Assembly (NCBI GenBank): GCA_963848675.1
Contig: CAWKEY010000023.1
Coordinates: 1-64,000, forward strand
Source: CAWKEY01 sp963848675
GTDB lineage: Bacteria; Pseudomonadota; Gammaproteobacteria; Methylococcales; Methylomonadaceae
Direction: 5' to 3'
Length of the DNA: 64,000 nucleotides
The notes beneath the pieces were generated by a model, which did no database searches, had not been told where the DNA came from, and worked only from the letters and a program-made list of their open reading frames with translations. Shown here piece by piece: positions 1 to 9,355 of this stretch; the stretch's first letter is position 1; every line of letters starts with the position of its first letter. A program made the translations under genes and the position numbers.

Positions 1-65
1 AGATAGCTAAGAAGCATTATCCCTGATTATTCCAGGCTAATTTTTTCTTTTTGCGAACTTATGTT

Positions 66-539
66 CTATTTTTCGATCAACACCACGGCCTGCACGGCAA
101 TGCCTTCTTTACGGCCTTCAAAACCGAGTTTTTCGGTGGTGGTCGCCTTGACGTTGACGCAATCGACATCAACGTTCAAATCATCGGCAATATTGCGGCA
201 CATGGCGGCAATATGCGGCGCCATTTTCGGGGACTGGGCGATGATGGTGATGTCGGCATTCACCAGTCGATAGCCTTTTTCCTGAACGATGCCGTAAACA
301 TGACGCAACAAAACCCGGCTGTCGGCGCCTTTAAAGTCAGGATCGGTATCCGGAAAATGTTTGCCGATATCGCCCAAAGCGGCCGCTCCCAGCAAGGCAT
401 CGGACAAGGCGTGTAAAACCACGTCACCGTCGGAATGCGCTTCCAGGCCCTGTTCATAGGGTATGTGTACGCCGCCGAGAATAACCTCTCCGCCTTCTTT
501 AAAACGGTGCACGTCATAACCGTGTCCTACTCTGATCAT
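66..539 (-). CDS. ispF: 2-C-methyl-D-erythritol 2,4-cyclodiphosphate synthase
   Basis: IspF closes the CDP-methylerythritol phosphate intermediate to the 2,4-cyclodiphosphate with release of CMP, in the non-mevalonate isoprenoid pathway. The 157-residue product has the family's usual length and begins with the conserved GHGYDVH segment whose Asp and His (residues 9 and 11) are metal ligands; the SDGD stretch and the TTEKLGFEGR segment near the C-terminus are also typical. The ATG overlaps the end of ispD by four bases, so the two consecutive pathway enzymes are translationally coupled. It is the last gene of the pyrG-to-ispF minus-strand operon; the 65 bases beyond the stop hold nothing I can identify. 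Confidence 0.97.
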   Translation of the reverse strand: MIRVGHGYDVHRFKEGGEVILGGVHIPYEQGLEAHSDGDVVLHALSDALLGAAALGDIGKHFPDTDPDFKGADSRVLLRHVYGIVQEKGYRLVNADITIIAQSPKMAPHIAAMCRNIADDLNVDVDCVNVKATTTEKLGFEGRKEGIAVQAVVLIEK

Positions 540-1228
540 TGCTGCTCCAGATAAAATTGTGCTAGCAGTAAGTCTTCGGGCCGGGTGATTTTAATGTTGT
601 CCGGGCGGCCTTCGACGATTTTAGGTTGCAAACCTTTTAATTCCAAAGCACTGGCTTCATCCGTGATGGCAGAATTGCCTTCGGCGGCTTCCAATGCTGT
701 TTTTAACAGGCCGTAACGAAACATTTGCGGGGTCAATGCCCGCCAGATGTGGGTCCTATCGAGGGTGCCGGCAATACGCCCATGCTGGACATTTTTTAAG
801 GTGTCATGAGACGACAATGCCAGAATGCCGCCCACGTCATCATTGACCAGGGAGGTAATAAGATGCTGAATATCAGCGCTGGTGATGCATGGTCTGGCGG
901 CATCATGCACCAACACCCAGTCCTTATCCGAAGCTTTATCCTTGATCGATTTTAACGCGGACAACACGGAATCAGCCCGTTCCTTGCCGCCGGCCGCGGT
1001 CAGGATGTTTTCATGTCGTGAAATGTCCAGTTCAGGCCAGTAAGGATCTTCCTGGGAAATGGCAACGGCGATCGTTTCAAACACGTTGGCTTGCAATAAC
1101 CGTAACAGGGTTTGCTCGATGACCGTTTTTCCAGCCAGCTCCAGATATTGTTTGGGCCTGTCCGCCTGCATACGCTTCCCGACCCCGGCCGCAGGGACGA
1201 CACCCCAGAATTTTATTGAATTAGTCAT
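536..1228 (-). CDS. ispD: 2-C-methyl-D-erythritol 4-phosphate cytidylyltransferase
   Basis: IspD transfers CMP from CTP to methylerythritol 4-phosphate, two steps before IspF. The glycine-rich nucleotide loop PAAGVGKRM sits close to the N-terminus, followed by the PKQY motif, and VLVHDAARPC lies mid-protein as in the family. I start it at the ATG at 1228 (230 residues); an in-frame TTG nine bases upstream at 1237 would make it overlap ftsB by eight bases and is less attractive. With ATG 1228 the gene follows the ftsB stop directly. The ftsB-ispD-ispF order is common in gammaproteobacteria. Function is near certain; only the start is open. Confidence 0.96.
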   Translation of the reverse strand: MTNSIKFWGVVPAAGVGKRMQADRPKQYLELAGKTVIEQTLLRLLQANVFETIAVAISQEDPYWPELDISRHENILTAAGGKERADSVLSALKSIKDKASDKDWVLVHDAARPCITSADIQHLITSLVNDDVGGILALSSHDTLKNVQHGRIAGTLDRTHIWRALTPQMFRYGLLKTALEAAEGNSAITDEASALELKGLQPKIVEGRPDNIKITRPEDLLLAQFYLEQQ

Positions 1229-1229
1229 T

Positions 1230-1499
1230 TTATTCAATCACCTGGAAAAAGGTCTCGCCTTCCTTAATCATCCCTAATTCATCGCGGGCGCGCTCCTCTA
1301 TGGCTTCCTGGCCTTTTCTTAAATCGAGCACTTCGGCGTACAGTGCATCATTGCGCTCCTTTTTTTCCTGCACTTGTTTCTTCAGGTCATGGAGGCGCTG
1401 CTGATAGGCATCGATCTCGCGCATACTGCCATCGCCCCACCATAACCGGTATTGGAAATGAATGATCAGCAGGATAATGATGGTGATGAGAATTTTCAT
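1230..1499 (-). CDS. ftsB: Cell division protein FtsB
   Basis: FtsB is a small bitopic inner-membrane protein that forms the FtsQ-FtsB-FtsL divisome complex. The 89-residue product has the expected layout: an N-terminal membrane helix (residues 1-15, rich in Ile and Leu), then a heptad-rich coiled coil (about residues 25-65) and a short periplasmic tail with the conserved ARDELGMIKEGE stretch. It lies between eno and ispD, the usual gammaproteobacterial position. An inverted repeat separates it from eno, so partial transcriptional decoupling from the upstream genes is possible. Confidence 0.93.
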   Translation of the reverse strand: MKILITIIILLIIHFQYRLWWGDGSMREIDAYQQRLHDLKKQVQEKKERNDALYAEVLDLRKGQEAIEERARDELGMIKEGETFFQVIE

Positions 1500-1522
1500 A
1501 GTGACCCAAGGCTAAAGCCGAA

Positions 1523-1570
1523 AGACGAAAGGCTCACGGTTTTTTAGCGTTTGCCTTTCGCCTTTCGTCT
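1523..1570. repeat. 11-bp inverted repeat between eno and ftsB
   Basis: AGACGAAAGGC at 1523-1533 is perfectly repeated in inverse at 1560-1570, with an extra GCCTTTC copy at 1553-1559. The RNA would form a stable hairpin in the eno-ftsB spacer. No T-run follows on either strand, so this is more likely an mRNA processing or stability element, or a dispersed repeat, than a terminator. Confidence 0.55.
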
Positions 1571-1578
1571 AATTTCTT

Positions 1579-2859
1579 TTAAAGCATTTTGAAAGCGCTG
1601 CGTCCGGCGTATTTGGCCTTGGCGCCTAATTCTTCTTCAATCTTCATCAGGCGGTTGTATTTGGCAACGCGATCAGAACGGCTTAATGAACCGGTCTTGA
1701 TTTGGCCAGTACCGGTCGCCACGGCCAGATCGGCAATGGTGGTGTCTTCGGTTTCGCCGGAACGGTGTGAAACCACTGCCGAGTAACCGGCTGCATGCGC
1801 CATGTTAATGGCTGCCAGGGTTTCTGTTAAGGTACCGATTTGATTGACTTTGATCAGGATGGAATTGGCAATGCCCTTGTCGATGCCTTCTTTCAGAATC
1901 GCAGGGTTGGTTACAAATAAATCATCACCGACCAATTGCACTTTTTTGCCCAATTTTTCGGTTTGGTTTTTCCAGCCTGCCCAGTCGTTTTGATCCAGGC
2001 CGTCTTCAATGGAAATAATCGGATATTTCTCTACCCAGTCCACGAAGAAATCGGTCATTTCAATAGAATCAAAACTTCTGCCCTCGGCGGATAATTCGTA
2101 ACGGCCGTTTTTGTAATACTCGGAACTGGCAGCATCCATGCCCAGGAAAATATCGACGCCCGCATTGTAGCCGGCTTTTTCAATGGCTTCCAAAATGACT
2201 TCAATGGCTTCTTCATTGGAAGAGAGATTCGGAGCAAAACCGCCTTCATCGCCGACAGTGGTTGCCAAACCTCTGGATTTTAACACCTTGCTCAGGTTAT
2301 GAAAGACTTCCGCGCCATAGCGGATGGCTTCACGAAACGTCGGCGCGCCGACCGGCAGAATCATAAATTCCTGCAAATCCACGCTGTTATCGGCATGTGA
2401 GCCGCCGTTGATGATATTCATCATCGGCACGGGCATGACGAATTCGCCGCTGGTGTTCAGATATTGGTATAAAGGCACGCCGGCTTCTTTGGCCGCTGCG
2501 TGCGCGACTGCCATGGACACCGATAAAATCGCATTCGCGCCTAAACGGGCCTTGTTGTCGGTGCCATCCAACGCAATCATTTTGTTGTCAATGGCGGCCT
2601 GATCATTCGCATCCATACCCAGCAAGGCGGCGCGGATTTCAGTATTGACATTGCCGACCGCATTCAACACGCCTTTACCCAAATACCGCTTTTTATCGCC
2701 ATCACGCAATTCGATCGCTTCACGCTCGCCGGTAGAGGCGCCGGAGGGGACCATGGCACTGCCAATCACGCCGGATGCTAATACAACATCGGCTTCCAGG
2801 GTCGGGTTACCGCGTGAATCCAGGATTTCTCTTGCACGAATATCTACTATTTTGGCCAT
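1579..2859 (-). CDS. eno: Enolase (phosphopyruvate hydratase)
   Basis: Enolase interconverts 2-phosphoglycerate and phosphoenolpyruvate in glycolysis and gluconeogenesis and is a degradosome component in many proteobacteria. The 426-residue product is full length. Landmarks are the N-terminal AREILDSRGNPTLE, the substrate loop SGASTGEREA, the metal-binding region around VGDEGGFAPN, SIEDGLDQND, and the LIKVNQIGTLTET signature followed by SHRSGETED. It lies ten bases downstream of kdsA on the same strand, as in many gammaproteobacteria. Confidence 0.98.
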   Translation of the reverse strand: MAKIVDIRAREILDSRGNPTLEADVVLASGVIGSAMVPSGASTGEREAIELRDGDKKRYLGKGVLNAVGNVNTEIRAALLGMDANDQAAIDNKMIALDGTDNKARLGANAILSVSMAVAHAAAKEAGVPLYQYLNTSGEFVMPVPMMNIINGGSHADNSVDLQEFMILPVGAPTFREAIRYGAEVFHNLSKVLKSRGLATTVGDEGGFAPNLSSNEEAIEVILEAIEKAGYNAGVDIFLGMDAASSEYYKNGRYELSAEGRSFDSIEMTDFFVDWVEKYPIISIEDGLDQNDWAGWKNQTEKLGKKVQLVGDDLFVTNPAILKEGIDKGIANSILIKVNQIGTLTETLAAINMAHAAGYSAVVSHRSGETEDTTIADLAVATGTGQIKTGSLSRSDRVAKYNRLMKIEEELGAKAKYAGRSAFKML

Positions 2860-2868
2860 TTATGATTC

Positions 2869-3702
2869 CTATAAGGTTGTTTCTATCAGGCTGCTTGCTT
2901 TAACAGCCCGGTCGATGGTTACTAATGTTTCTAATAATTCTTTTATCCTGTGTAGCGGCCACGAATTGGGACCGTCACTTTTGGCTTCAGCCGGATTCGG
3001 ATGCGTTTCCATAAACAATCCTGAAATACCCACGGCCAAGGCGGCTCTTGCCAAAACCGGGACAAATTCTCGCTGCCCGCCTGAGCATGTGCCCTGCCCG
3101 CCCGGTAATTGCACCGAATGGGTGGCATCAAAAACCACGGGGCAGCCGGTGTCTCTCATCACCGCTAGCGAGCGCATATCGGACACCAGATTGTTATAAC
3201 CGAATGACACGCCGCGCTCGCATACCATAATCTGCTGATTGCCCGTCGCTTTGGCTTTATTGGCGACATGAACCATGTCCCAGGGCGCCAAAAACTGGCC
3301 TTTCTTGATGTTGACCGGGATACCCAGGGCGGCGACTTGCTGAATAAAATTGGTTTGCCGGCACAAGAATGCCGGCGTCTGCATGACATCCACCACCGCA
3401 GCCACTTCAGCCAGCGGGGTGTCTTCATGCACGTCAGTCAACACCGGTACGCCGATTTGCTGTTTGACTTTTTCCAGTATCTGAAGACCCTGCTCAACAC
3501 CGGGGCCACGGTAACTTTCGTGTGAAGACCGGTTGGCCTTATCAAAAGACGACTTGTAAATAAAGGGGATATTTAATGCTGTGGTGACTTCTTTTAAATA
3601 GCCCGCCGTATCCAGTGCCAGTTGTTCACTTTCGATCACACAGGGGCCGGCAATCAAAAAAAACGGTTGGTCTAAACCGGCTTCAAAACCACATAATTTC
3701 AT
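2869..3702 (-). CDS. kdsA: 3-deoxy-8-phosphooctulonate synthase (Kdo-8-phosphate synthase)
   Basis: KdsA condenses phosphoenolpyruvate with arabinose 5-phosphate to give Kdo-8-phosphate, the precursor of the inner core of lipopolysaccharide. The 277-residue product has the family size; GPCVIES near the N-terminus, YKSSFDKANR, LTDVHE, the NIKKGQFL segment and DATHSVQLPGG are characteristic. It overlaps the 3' end of pyrG by four bases and is followed at ten bases by eno, which supplies its phosphoenolpyruvate. The gene confirms a Gram-negative host with Kdo-containing LPS. Confidence 0.97.
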   Translation of the reverse strand: MKLCGFEAGLDQPFFLIAGPCVIESEQLALDTAGYLKEVTTALNIPFIYKSSFDKANRSSHESYRGPGVEQGLQILEKVKQQIGVPVLTDVHEDTPLAEVAAVVDVMQTPAFLCRQTNFIQQVAALGIPVNIKKGQFLAPWDMVHVANKAKATGNQQIMVCERGVSFGYNNLVSDMRSLAVMRDTGCPVVFDATHSVQLPGGQGTCSGGQREFVPVLARAALAVGISGLFMETHPNPAEAKSDGPNSWPLHRIKELLETLVTIDRAVKASSLIETTL

Positions 3703-5333
3703 TGTGTTGTTTCCTGTTTATGTTTGGCTGCCGCAACGACAAAGCCGGAGAATAAGGGGTGGCCTTTGCGTGGCGTTGAGGTAAATTCGGGGTGAAACTG
3801 ACAGGCCAGAAACCAGGGATGATCGGGGATTTCGATGACTTCAACCAGGCGGCCATCAATGGATTTGCCTGAAAACCGTAAGCCAGCTTTTTCCAGTTTG
3901 TCAAAATACTGGTTGTTAAATTCATAACGATGACGGTGGCGCTCGGTAATCACATCTTTCTGATACATTTGAAACGCCAGTGAATTGCTCTGCAAACGGC
4001 ATTGCTGACCGCCCAGGCGCATGGTTCCGCCTAAATCGGAGTCTTCATTGCGGGTTTCAAGCTGGCCATCTTCATCCATCCATTCGGTGATCAGGCCGAT
4101 AACCGGATGCGGTGATTTGGGCAAAAATTCGGTGCTGTGCGCGCCTTCCAGGCCCGCGACATCACGCGCATATTCAATAACGGCAACCTGCATGCCTAAA
4201 CATATACCCAGATAAGGAATTTTATTTTCCCGGGCATATCTGACCGTTGCAATCTTGCCTTCGACGCCGCGCTCGCCAAAGCCGCCAGGCACCAGAATGG
4301 CATCGACATTTTTCAGCCTGGATACGCCTTCATCTTCGATTATTTCCGAGTCGATATAGTGAATATTGACCTTGTTGCGGGTGCGGATGCCGGCATGAAT
4401 CAAGGCTTCATTGAGCGATTTATACGCATCGGTATGATCGACATACTTGCCGACGATGGCGATATTGACTTCATGGCTGGAATGCGTCAACGCTTCGACG
4501 ACAGCCTCCCATTCACTTAAATCAGCAGGCGGTACATCCAGCCGCAGCTTGTTGACAACTATATTATCCAGACCTTGCTCATGTAGTAACAAGGGAATGC
4601 GATAGATCGAATCGGCATCAACCGCGGAAATCACGGCTTTTTCCTCGACATTGGTAAACAAAGCAATTTTGCGGCGTTCGCTGATGGGAAGCGGCTGCTC
4701 GGAACGGCAGATCAATATATCAGGCTGAATACCAATGGTGCGCAACTCTTTGACGGAGTGCTGGGTCGGTTTGGTTTTAAGCTCCCCGGCCGAACGAATA
4801 TAAGGCACCAGGGTCAGGTGAATAAACAGCGAGCGTTCAGCACCCAGATCCACGCGCATCTGACGGATAGCCTCCAAAAACGGCAGTGACTCGATATCGC
4901 CCACCGTGCCGCCCACTTCAATCAGGGCTACATCCATGCCCTCGGCACTTTTATAAATACGGTGTTTTATTTCATCGGTGATATGCGGAATCACCTGTAC
5001 CGTCGCGCCCAGGTATTCTCCCTTACGTTCCTTGCGTAACACGCTTTCATAGACCTGGCCGGTGGTAAAATTATTTTTTTTGGCCATCGTGGTCTTAAGA
5101 AAGCGCTCATAATGGCCTAAATCCAGATCAGTTTCTGCACCATCCTCAGTAACAAACACCTCGCCATGTTGAAAAGGACTCATGGTGCCTGGATCGACAT
5201 TGATGTAGGGATCAAGCTTGGTCATGGTGACTTTGAGACCACGGGCCTCAAGAATGGCGGCAAGCGACGATGCGGCAATGCCTTTGCCGAGCGAGGAGAC
5301 TACGCCGCCGGTAATGAAAATGTATTTTGTCAT
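3699..5333 (-). CDS. pyrG: CTP synthase
   Basis: PyrG aminates UTP to CTP using ATP and glutamine. The 544-residue protein has the N-terminal synthetase domain (start MTKYIFITGGVVSSLGKG, with the P-loop GGVVSSLGKG) and a C-terminal class I glutamine amidotransferase domain with the nucleophile in LGICLGMQ and the His/Glu pair in CQFHPEF. It is the first gene of the minus-strand run pyrG-kdsA-eno-ftsB-ispD-ispF. CTP is a substrate of IspD at the other end of the operon and is also needed for CMP-Kdo, so the grouping makes metabolic sense. Confidence 0.98.
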   Translation of the reverse strand: MTKYIFITGGVVSSLGKGIAASSLAAILEARGLKVTMTKLDPYINVDPGTMSPFQHGEVFVTEDGAETDLDLGHYERFLKTTMAKKNNFTTGQVYESVLRKERKGEYLGATVQVIPHITDEIKHRIYKSAEGMDVALIEVGGTVGDIESLPFLEAIRQMRVDLGAERSLFIHLTLVPYIRSAGELKTKPTQHSVKELRTIGIQPDILICRSEQPLPISERRKIALFTNVEEKAVISAVDADSIYRIPLLLHEQGLDNIVVNKLRLDVPPADLSEWEAVVEALTHSSHEVNIAIVGKYVDHTDAYKSLNEALIHAGIRTRNKVNIHYIDSEIIEDEGVSRLKNVDAILVPGGFGERGVEGKIATVRYARENKIPYLGICLGMQVAVIEYARDVAGLEGAHSTEFLPKSPHPVIGLITEWMDEDGQLETRNEDSDLGGTMRLGGQQCRLQSNSLAFQMYQKDVITERHRHRYEFNNQYFDKLEKAGLRFSGKSIDGRLVEVIEIPDHPWFLACQFHPEFTSTPRKGHPLFSGFVVAAAKHKQETTQ

Positions 5334-5569
5334 GTAGAATTTTAGAGACTTCAGAGAATAACTGAGGACAAGTTATAAAATTTGCACATTTTAATCGACA
5401 ATGCGGTGTTCGTCATTGACTTTCCTGTTTTTATTAACCGCTGATGCTATGCAAGCCGCCTGAAAAAAGCCACAACGATAACCGATGACCCTGAGTCGTG
5501 ACGCTGGCTGGGGCACCCAGAAAGTGTGGTATTAATGGAAAAAAGGGCTCGTCGTTTTATTCATTAAAT

Positions 5570-5595
5570 CTTCGTGTTCTGCGTGATTTTTGTGG
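5570..5595. repeat. Degenerate copy of the CTTCGTG dispersed repeat
   Basis: The 26 bases from 5570 match 22 of 26 bases at 26330-26355, both reading CTTCGTGT..TGCGTG/TTCGTG..TTT/CTTCGTGG. It lies in the 288-base spacer between pyrG and the attH-like gene, which otherwise shows no gene. It is probably a copy of a short dispersed intergenic repeat. Confidence 0.35.
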
Positions 5596-5621
5596 AACAA
5601 TAACCTTTGCTATTGGGCCAC

Positions 5622-6803
5622 CTAATATCCGGTGAGTTCCACATAACCCTGTCCGGAAATGAGTCTGCCATCTTTCAAGCCGTTGATGCTGACGGCCCCT
5701 TCCCAGTAGCGATAACTGAGATTGAGTTCCTGATCGTTAAGCAGAGGCGCAATATCCACTTCGAGATGCTGAGCGGGAATCGAAACCCGCCACAGAGAGG
5801 GATAGACAGCCTTTGAATGCGGGCTTTTCCAGGTATCCAGGACTTTGACGGACACGTCCTCAACCGTCAGTGGCACTTTCGTGTTGTCAGGCAAAAAAAC
5901 AGCACCGGAACTATGCCTGTCAGCCTGGCCGTCTTTCCGTCTTAACTGATAAAACATGATTTCGCTGTTGTCAGAAAGCTGCAAGGCAAACCAGTCCCAG
6001 CCGGTCTGTTCGTCTGACAAGGCACTGGTGCTCCATTCCCGATCCATCCAGCTGTCGCCGGCGACAGTAAATTTATCGCCGCCTATGCTGAGATTGCCCT
6101 CTGTCGCCAGCCGTGGGTAAGAATAGTAATACGAGGCGTTGCCGGGAGCAGCGCTTTTTTGGCTTAAGCCTTCATTTCCCTGCAATACCCTGTCCTTCTG
6201 GCTTTGCAGCAGCAAATCGATTGCGAATTGGTCGCTTTTGGCCTGTAAGCGTATAGGAAAGTCCGCATCATCTACCGCTACTGCCGACCAGTCATGCAGC
6301 CAGACCTGATACTTATTATCGGCGGCACCAGCAAGCCCGTTACCCGCCCGGCTGTAGCGCTCATCCGAGTAAAAACGCTCTGCCGTGACATCAGTCAAAG
6401 TTAAATGCGCCATATAGATTTGGTTGTTGCGCCAGCTGGATTTTGATTGCGGCGTATCGGCCGCCAGTGCAAAACGGAAAAACGTTAATTGATAGCCGAA
6501 TTTGCGATCAAAAGGATTTTTTAGATTGCCGGTAAAATACCACCATTCTGTCCGGTATGAGCCGTGCGCTCCATGATCGCGCGGGAAGGTAAATTTACGC
6601 GGTGTTAGTGCCCGCGCAAAGGATTTATCATCCGTTGATAACAGCTTGCTGAAGGCATAATCATTGTTGGTAAGCTGTTCGCTGAAGGTTTTATCAGCAA
6701 CCGGTTTCAGATTGAATGGCAACTTCAGCGATGGCCACCCTAGAATCGCCAGCAAGACAGCCGACACGAAAGCAAGACTCAGTGCTATACGCTGAATGTT
6801 CAT
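5622..6803 (-). CDS. AttH/CrtC-like lipocalin-domain protein, predicted secreted hydrolase
   Basis: This 393-residue protein belongs to the family often annotated as predicted secreted hydrolase, carotenoid 1,2-hydratase-like or AttH. It starts with a membrane or signal segment (residues 5-27), then carries the typical TEWWYFTGNL motif and the DWFALQLSDNSEIMFYQLRR stretch of the two-lobed lipocalin-like fold. Family members are the last gene of AttEFGH-type ABC loci, as here: its start overlaps the permease stop by four bases. The substrate is not known, and hydrolase or hydratase activity is only an annotation tradition. It most likely acts in the periplasm on a hydrophobic molecule handled by the adjacent transporter. 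Confidence 0.85.
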   Translation of the reverse strand: MNIQRIALSLAFVSAVLLAILGWPSLKLPFNLKPVADKTFSEQLTNNDYAFSKLLSTDDKSFARALTPRKFTFPRDHGAHGSYRTEWWYFTGNLKNPFDRKFGYQLTFFRFALAADTPQSKSSWRNNQIYMAHLTLTDVTAERFYSDERYSRAGNGLAGAADNKYQVWLHDWSAVAVDDADFPIRLQAKSDQFAIDLLLQSQKDRVLQGNEGLSQKSAAPGNASYYYSYPRLATEGNLSIGGDKFTVAGDSWMDREWSTSALSDEQTGWDWFALQLSDNSEIMFYQLRRKDGQADRHSSGAVFLPDNTKVPLTVEDVSVKVLDTWKSPHSKAVYPSLWRVSIPAQHLEVDIAPLLNDQELNLSYRYWEGAVSINGLKDGRLISGQGYVELTGY

Positions 6804-9352
6804 TCGGTACGCAAGGCCTCGGCAGGTTTGGTTTGCGCCATTTTTAACGCCGGGAAAATGCCCGCCAGCACGGCCGCAATAAAGGCCAGCGCCAAGCCTT
6901 GATAAATGACCGCCGGCTCAAAATGGAAGGCCATAGTCCAGCCGAATGAGCGCTGGTAAATGACAAAAATCAGCACATACGCCACCACGTAACCGGCTGG
7001 AATCGCCAGACAGCCAGCAACCAGACCCATCAAACCGGTTTCACTGGTTATCAGCAAGGTCAACTGTCCGGGGGTTATGCCTATCGCGCGCAAAATGCCC
7101 AATTCTCGAGTACGTTCAAACTGCAAGGCCATCAATGCGCTAAAAACCCCAATGAAGGCGATAACGGCGGACAACCAGCGCAGCGTCTGTGTAACCGTAA
7201 AGGTCTGCTCAAACACCAGCATTGATGCCAAGTATATCTCCCGCTCGGAACTGACCATCTGCTGTTTGGTGATCAGCTTATTCAGCTGATTTTCCAGTTG
7301 TTTTAAATCCGCGCCGGCCTTGGCATACACGCCGATACCGGAATAGCCCAAATCAGACCAGGAACGCAAATACGTCTGCCGGCTCATCGCCAAATGCCCC
7401 TGATCGCCGCTGTAATCCGCATAAATGGCGATGACCTTGAATGCCTGTTTGCCCTGAAGTGTCTGCAACAGAATATGGTCGCCGATATTGATGTGATGAT
7501 GATAGGCATAAGGCTCTGTGATCATGATCGTTGGGTGTTGTTCAAATTGCCCCCAAAAATCTTTGCCGGCCGCCCTGGCTTTAAATATAAACCCCTGTCT
7601 GGATTTTGTATTCAGCTCAAACACGGACACTTTAGTAAACCGGCCGCCGGCAATCACCTGGGTATGCAATACCGTGCTGAGCATCTCCACATCGTCAAGG
7701 GTGGCCAGTTTTGTCTTTAAAACCTGTTCCTCGCTTATCTTGTCGGCGGACATTTTTTCGCCCGACAAGGACACATATAGATCGGCACGCAAGCTGGTTT
7801 GCACCCAGTCGGCGACAGTCTGACGGAAACTGCCGATCATCAAATCCATGCCTATCGTCGCCGAAACAGCAATCATCAAAGCCGCAATAGCAATGCCGGT
7901 TCTGCTGATTTCAGCAGAAACCATGCGCGCCGGCAAACGCCCCAAAATTCCTGCAAAACGTCCAAACACGCGCTCAATCAGCTTCATAAACAACAGAGTG
8001 ACAATAGGCGTCAGCAGCGCAAAACCAAACAGCAATGCAAACACGCTGCCCAGGCCCAAACTGATGCTTCTTCCGGAAAACGCCGCCAAGGCAACTCCGC
8101 CAGCAAGAAAAACCATACTCAGCAAGCCGGCCGCCTTGATTAGGTGCCGTACTCCGGATTCCAGCTGCGATCTGGCTAAGACCCTAATGGGCGATAAACG
8201 CGTGGCTTCATAGGCGGGCGGCAATACGGCGAACAACGTAGCCCCGACGCCTAATACCGCACCCTTGGCTATTTGCCATGGCGAAATCATTAATGCAACG
8301 GCATCAATGCGGAAATAAATGGCGTTGATGGTGCCAGAAATCAGATACAACACACCTTGCCCGAGCAGAATACCCAGACCAATGCCGATCACCGTACCGA
8401 TGGCCGCTAGCAACAGGGCTTCACTCACGATTAGTCTAAAAATCTGCCGTCGTGTGACGCCAATCGAGCGCAAAATGCCAATCAAACGCCGCCGCTGCAT
8501 CACCAAAAAAGTCATGGTGTTATAAATTAAAAACATCCCCACCAGCAGCGACAGCAATCCTAAGGCTTTCAAATTGATGTCAAATGCCCGGGTCATGTCC
8601 CGCATGGCTTGTGACTGGCTGTCCACGGACATTAATAAGGCATTGGCGGGTAATAGTTCGCGGATTTTAAGCAGGGTAGCGGCGTCGGGTTTATCGGCTA
8701 ATACTTCAATGGCGCTGAGCTGGCCGGTTATCCGCAGTAATTCCTGTGCTGTGGCAATATCGGTCATTATCAGGCGGGCAAAGATCCGCTCTGAAACGGC
8801 ATCATTGGCAGTCAGAAAACCGATGACTTTTAACTTATGGGTGGCGTTACCCGTCACAATTGTTAACTCGTCTCCGGGTTTCAGCTGCAGACTCCGTGCT
8901 GTCTGTTCACTAATCAATGCCGTATTCGGCTCGACGAGCAAACGGCGCAATAAGCCGGTGCGTTCGTGGTCGTTACTTTGAGTTTGCCAGACCGATTGCA
9001 TTGATTTTTCAACAAACGGATCGATACCCAACAACTTGAATTGATCGTCGGGTTGATTGGCAATATGCACAGTGCTGGTGACTACCGGCACCATTTTTTT
9101 TATGCCCTGCTCAACCCGCAGCCGGGTATAGAGTTTTTCGTCCAGACCTCCGGCACTGGCAATGATTCTGTGTGTGGCCGTGCCTGAAAATGCCTGACCT
9201 GCCTGATCAAATGCTCTTAGCGAGCTTTCTATTGCCAGTTCGATCGAAATTACCACTGCAACACCCAGAGCGATGCCGACGATGGCCAGGGCCAGTTGCC
9301 AGGGATGCCGCCATAAAAACTGTCGGCTTGCACGCGTAAGAATCGAACTCAT
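6800..9352 (-). CDS. ABC transporter permease, FtsX/MacB-like double domain
   Basis: The 850-residue protein has the architecture of large FtsX-family permeases: an N-terminal membrane helix (about 18-40), a periplasmic MacB-like core, three helices with the FtsX signature (LRSIGVTRRQIFRLIVSE, about residues 290-390), a further helix pair, a second periplasmic domain, and a second FtsX block (LGILRAIGITPGQLTLLITSE, about 735-840). It therefore combines both halves of the transporter in one chain. It lies three bases after the ATP-binding gene. Such permeases extract or move lipids, lipoproteins or peptides rather than importing solutes; the substrate cannot be read from the sequence. Confidence 0.9.
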   Translation of the reverse strand: MSSILTRASRQFLWRHPWQLALAIVGIALGVAVVISIELAIESSLRAFDQAGQAFSGTATHRIIASAGGLDEKLYTRLRVEQGIKKMVPVVTSTVHIANQPDDQFKLLGIDPFVEKSMQSVWQTQSNDHERTGLLRRLLVEPNTALISEQTARSLQLKPGDELTIVTGNATHKLKVIGFLTANDAVSERIFARLIMTDIATAQELLRITGQLSAIEVLADKPDAATLLKIRELLPANALLMSVDSQSQAMRDMTRAFDINLKALGLLSLLVGMFLIYNTMTFLVMQRRRLIGILRSIGVTRRQIFRLIVSEALLLAAIGTVIGIGLGILLGQGVLYLISGTINAIYFRIDAVALMISPWQIAKGAVLGVGATLFAVLPPAYEATRLSPIRVLARSQLESGVRHLIKAAGLLSMVFLAGGVALAAFSGRSISLGLGSVFALLFGFALLTPIVTLLFMKLIERVFGRFAGILGRLPARMVSAEISRTGIAIAALMIAVSATIGMDLMIGSFRQTVADWVQTSLRADLYVSLSGEKMSADKISEEQVLKTKLATLDDVEMLSTVLHTQVIAGGRFTKVSVFELNTKSRQGFIFKARAAGKDFWGQFEQHPTIMITEPYAYHHHINIGDHILLQTLQGKQAFKVIAIYADYSGDQGHLAMSRQTYLRSWSDLGYSGIGVYAKAGADLKQLENQLNKLITKQQMVSSEREIYLASMLVFEQTFTVTQTLRWLSAVIAFIGVFSALMALQFERTRELGILRAIGITPGQLTLLITSETGLMGLVAGCLAIPAGYVVAYVLIFVIYQRSFGWTMAFHFEPAVIYQGLALAFIAAVLAGIFPALKMAQTKPAEALRTE

Positions 9353-9355
9353 CGG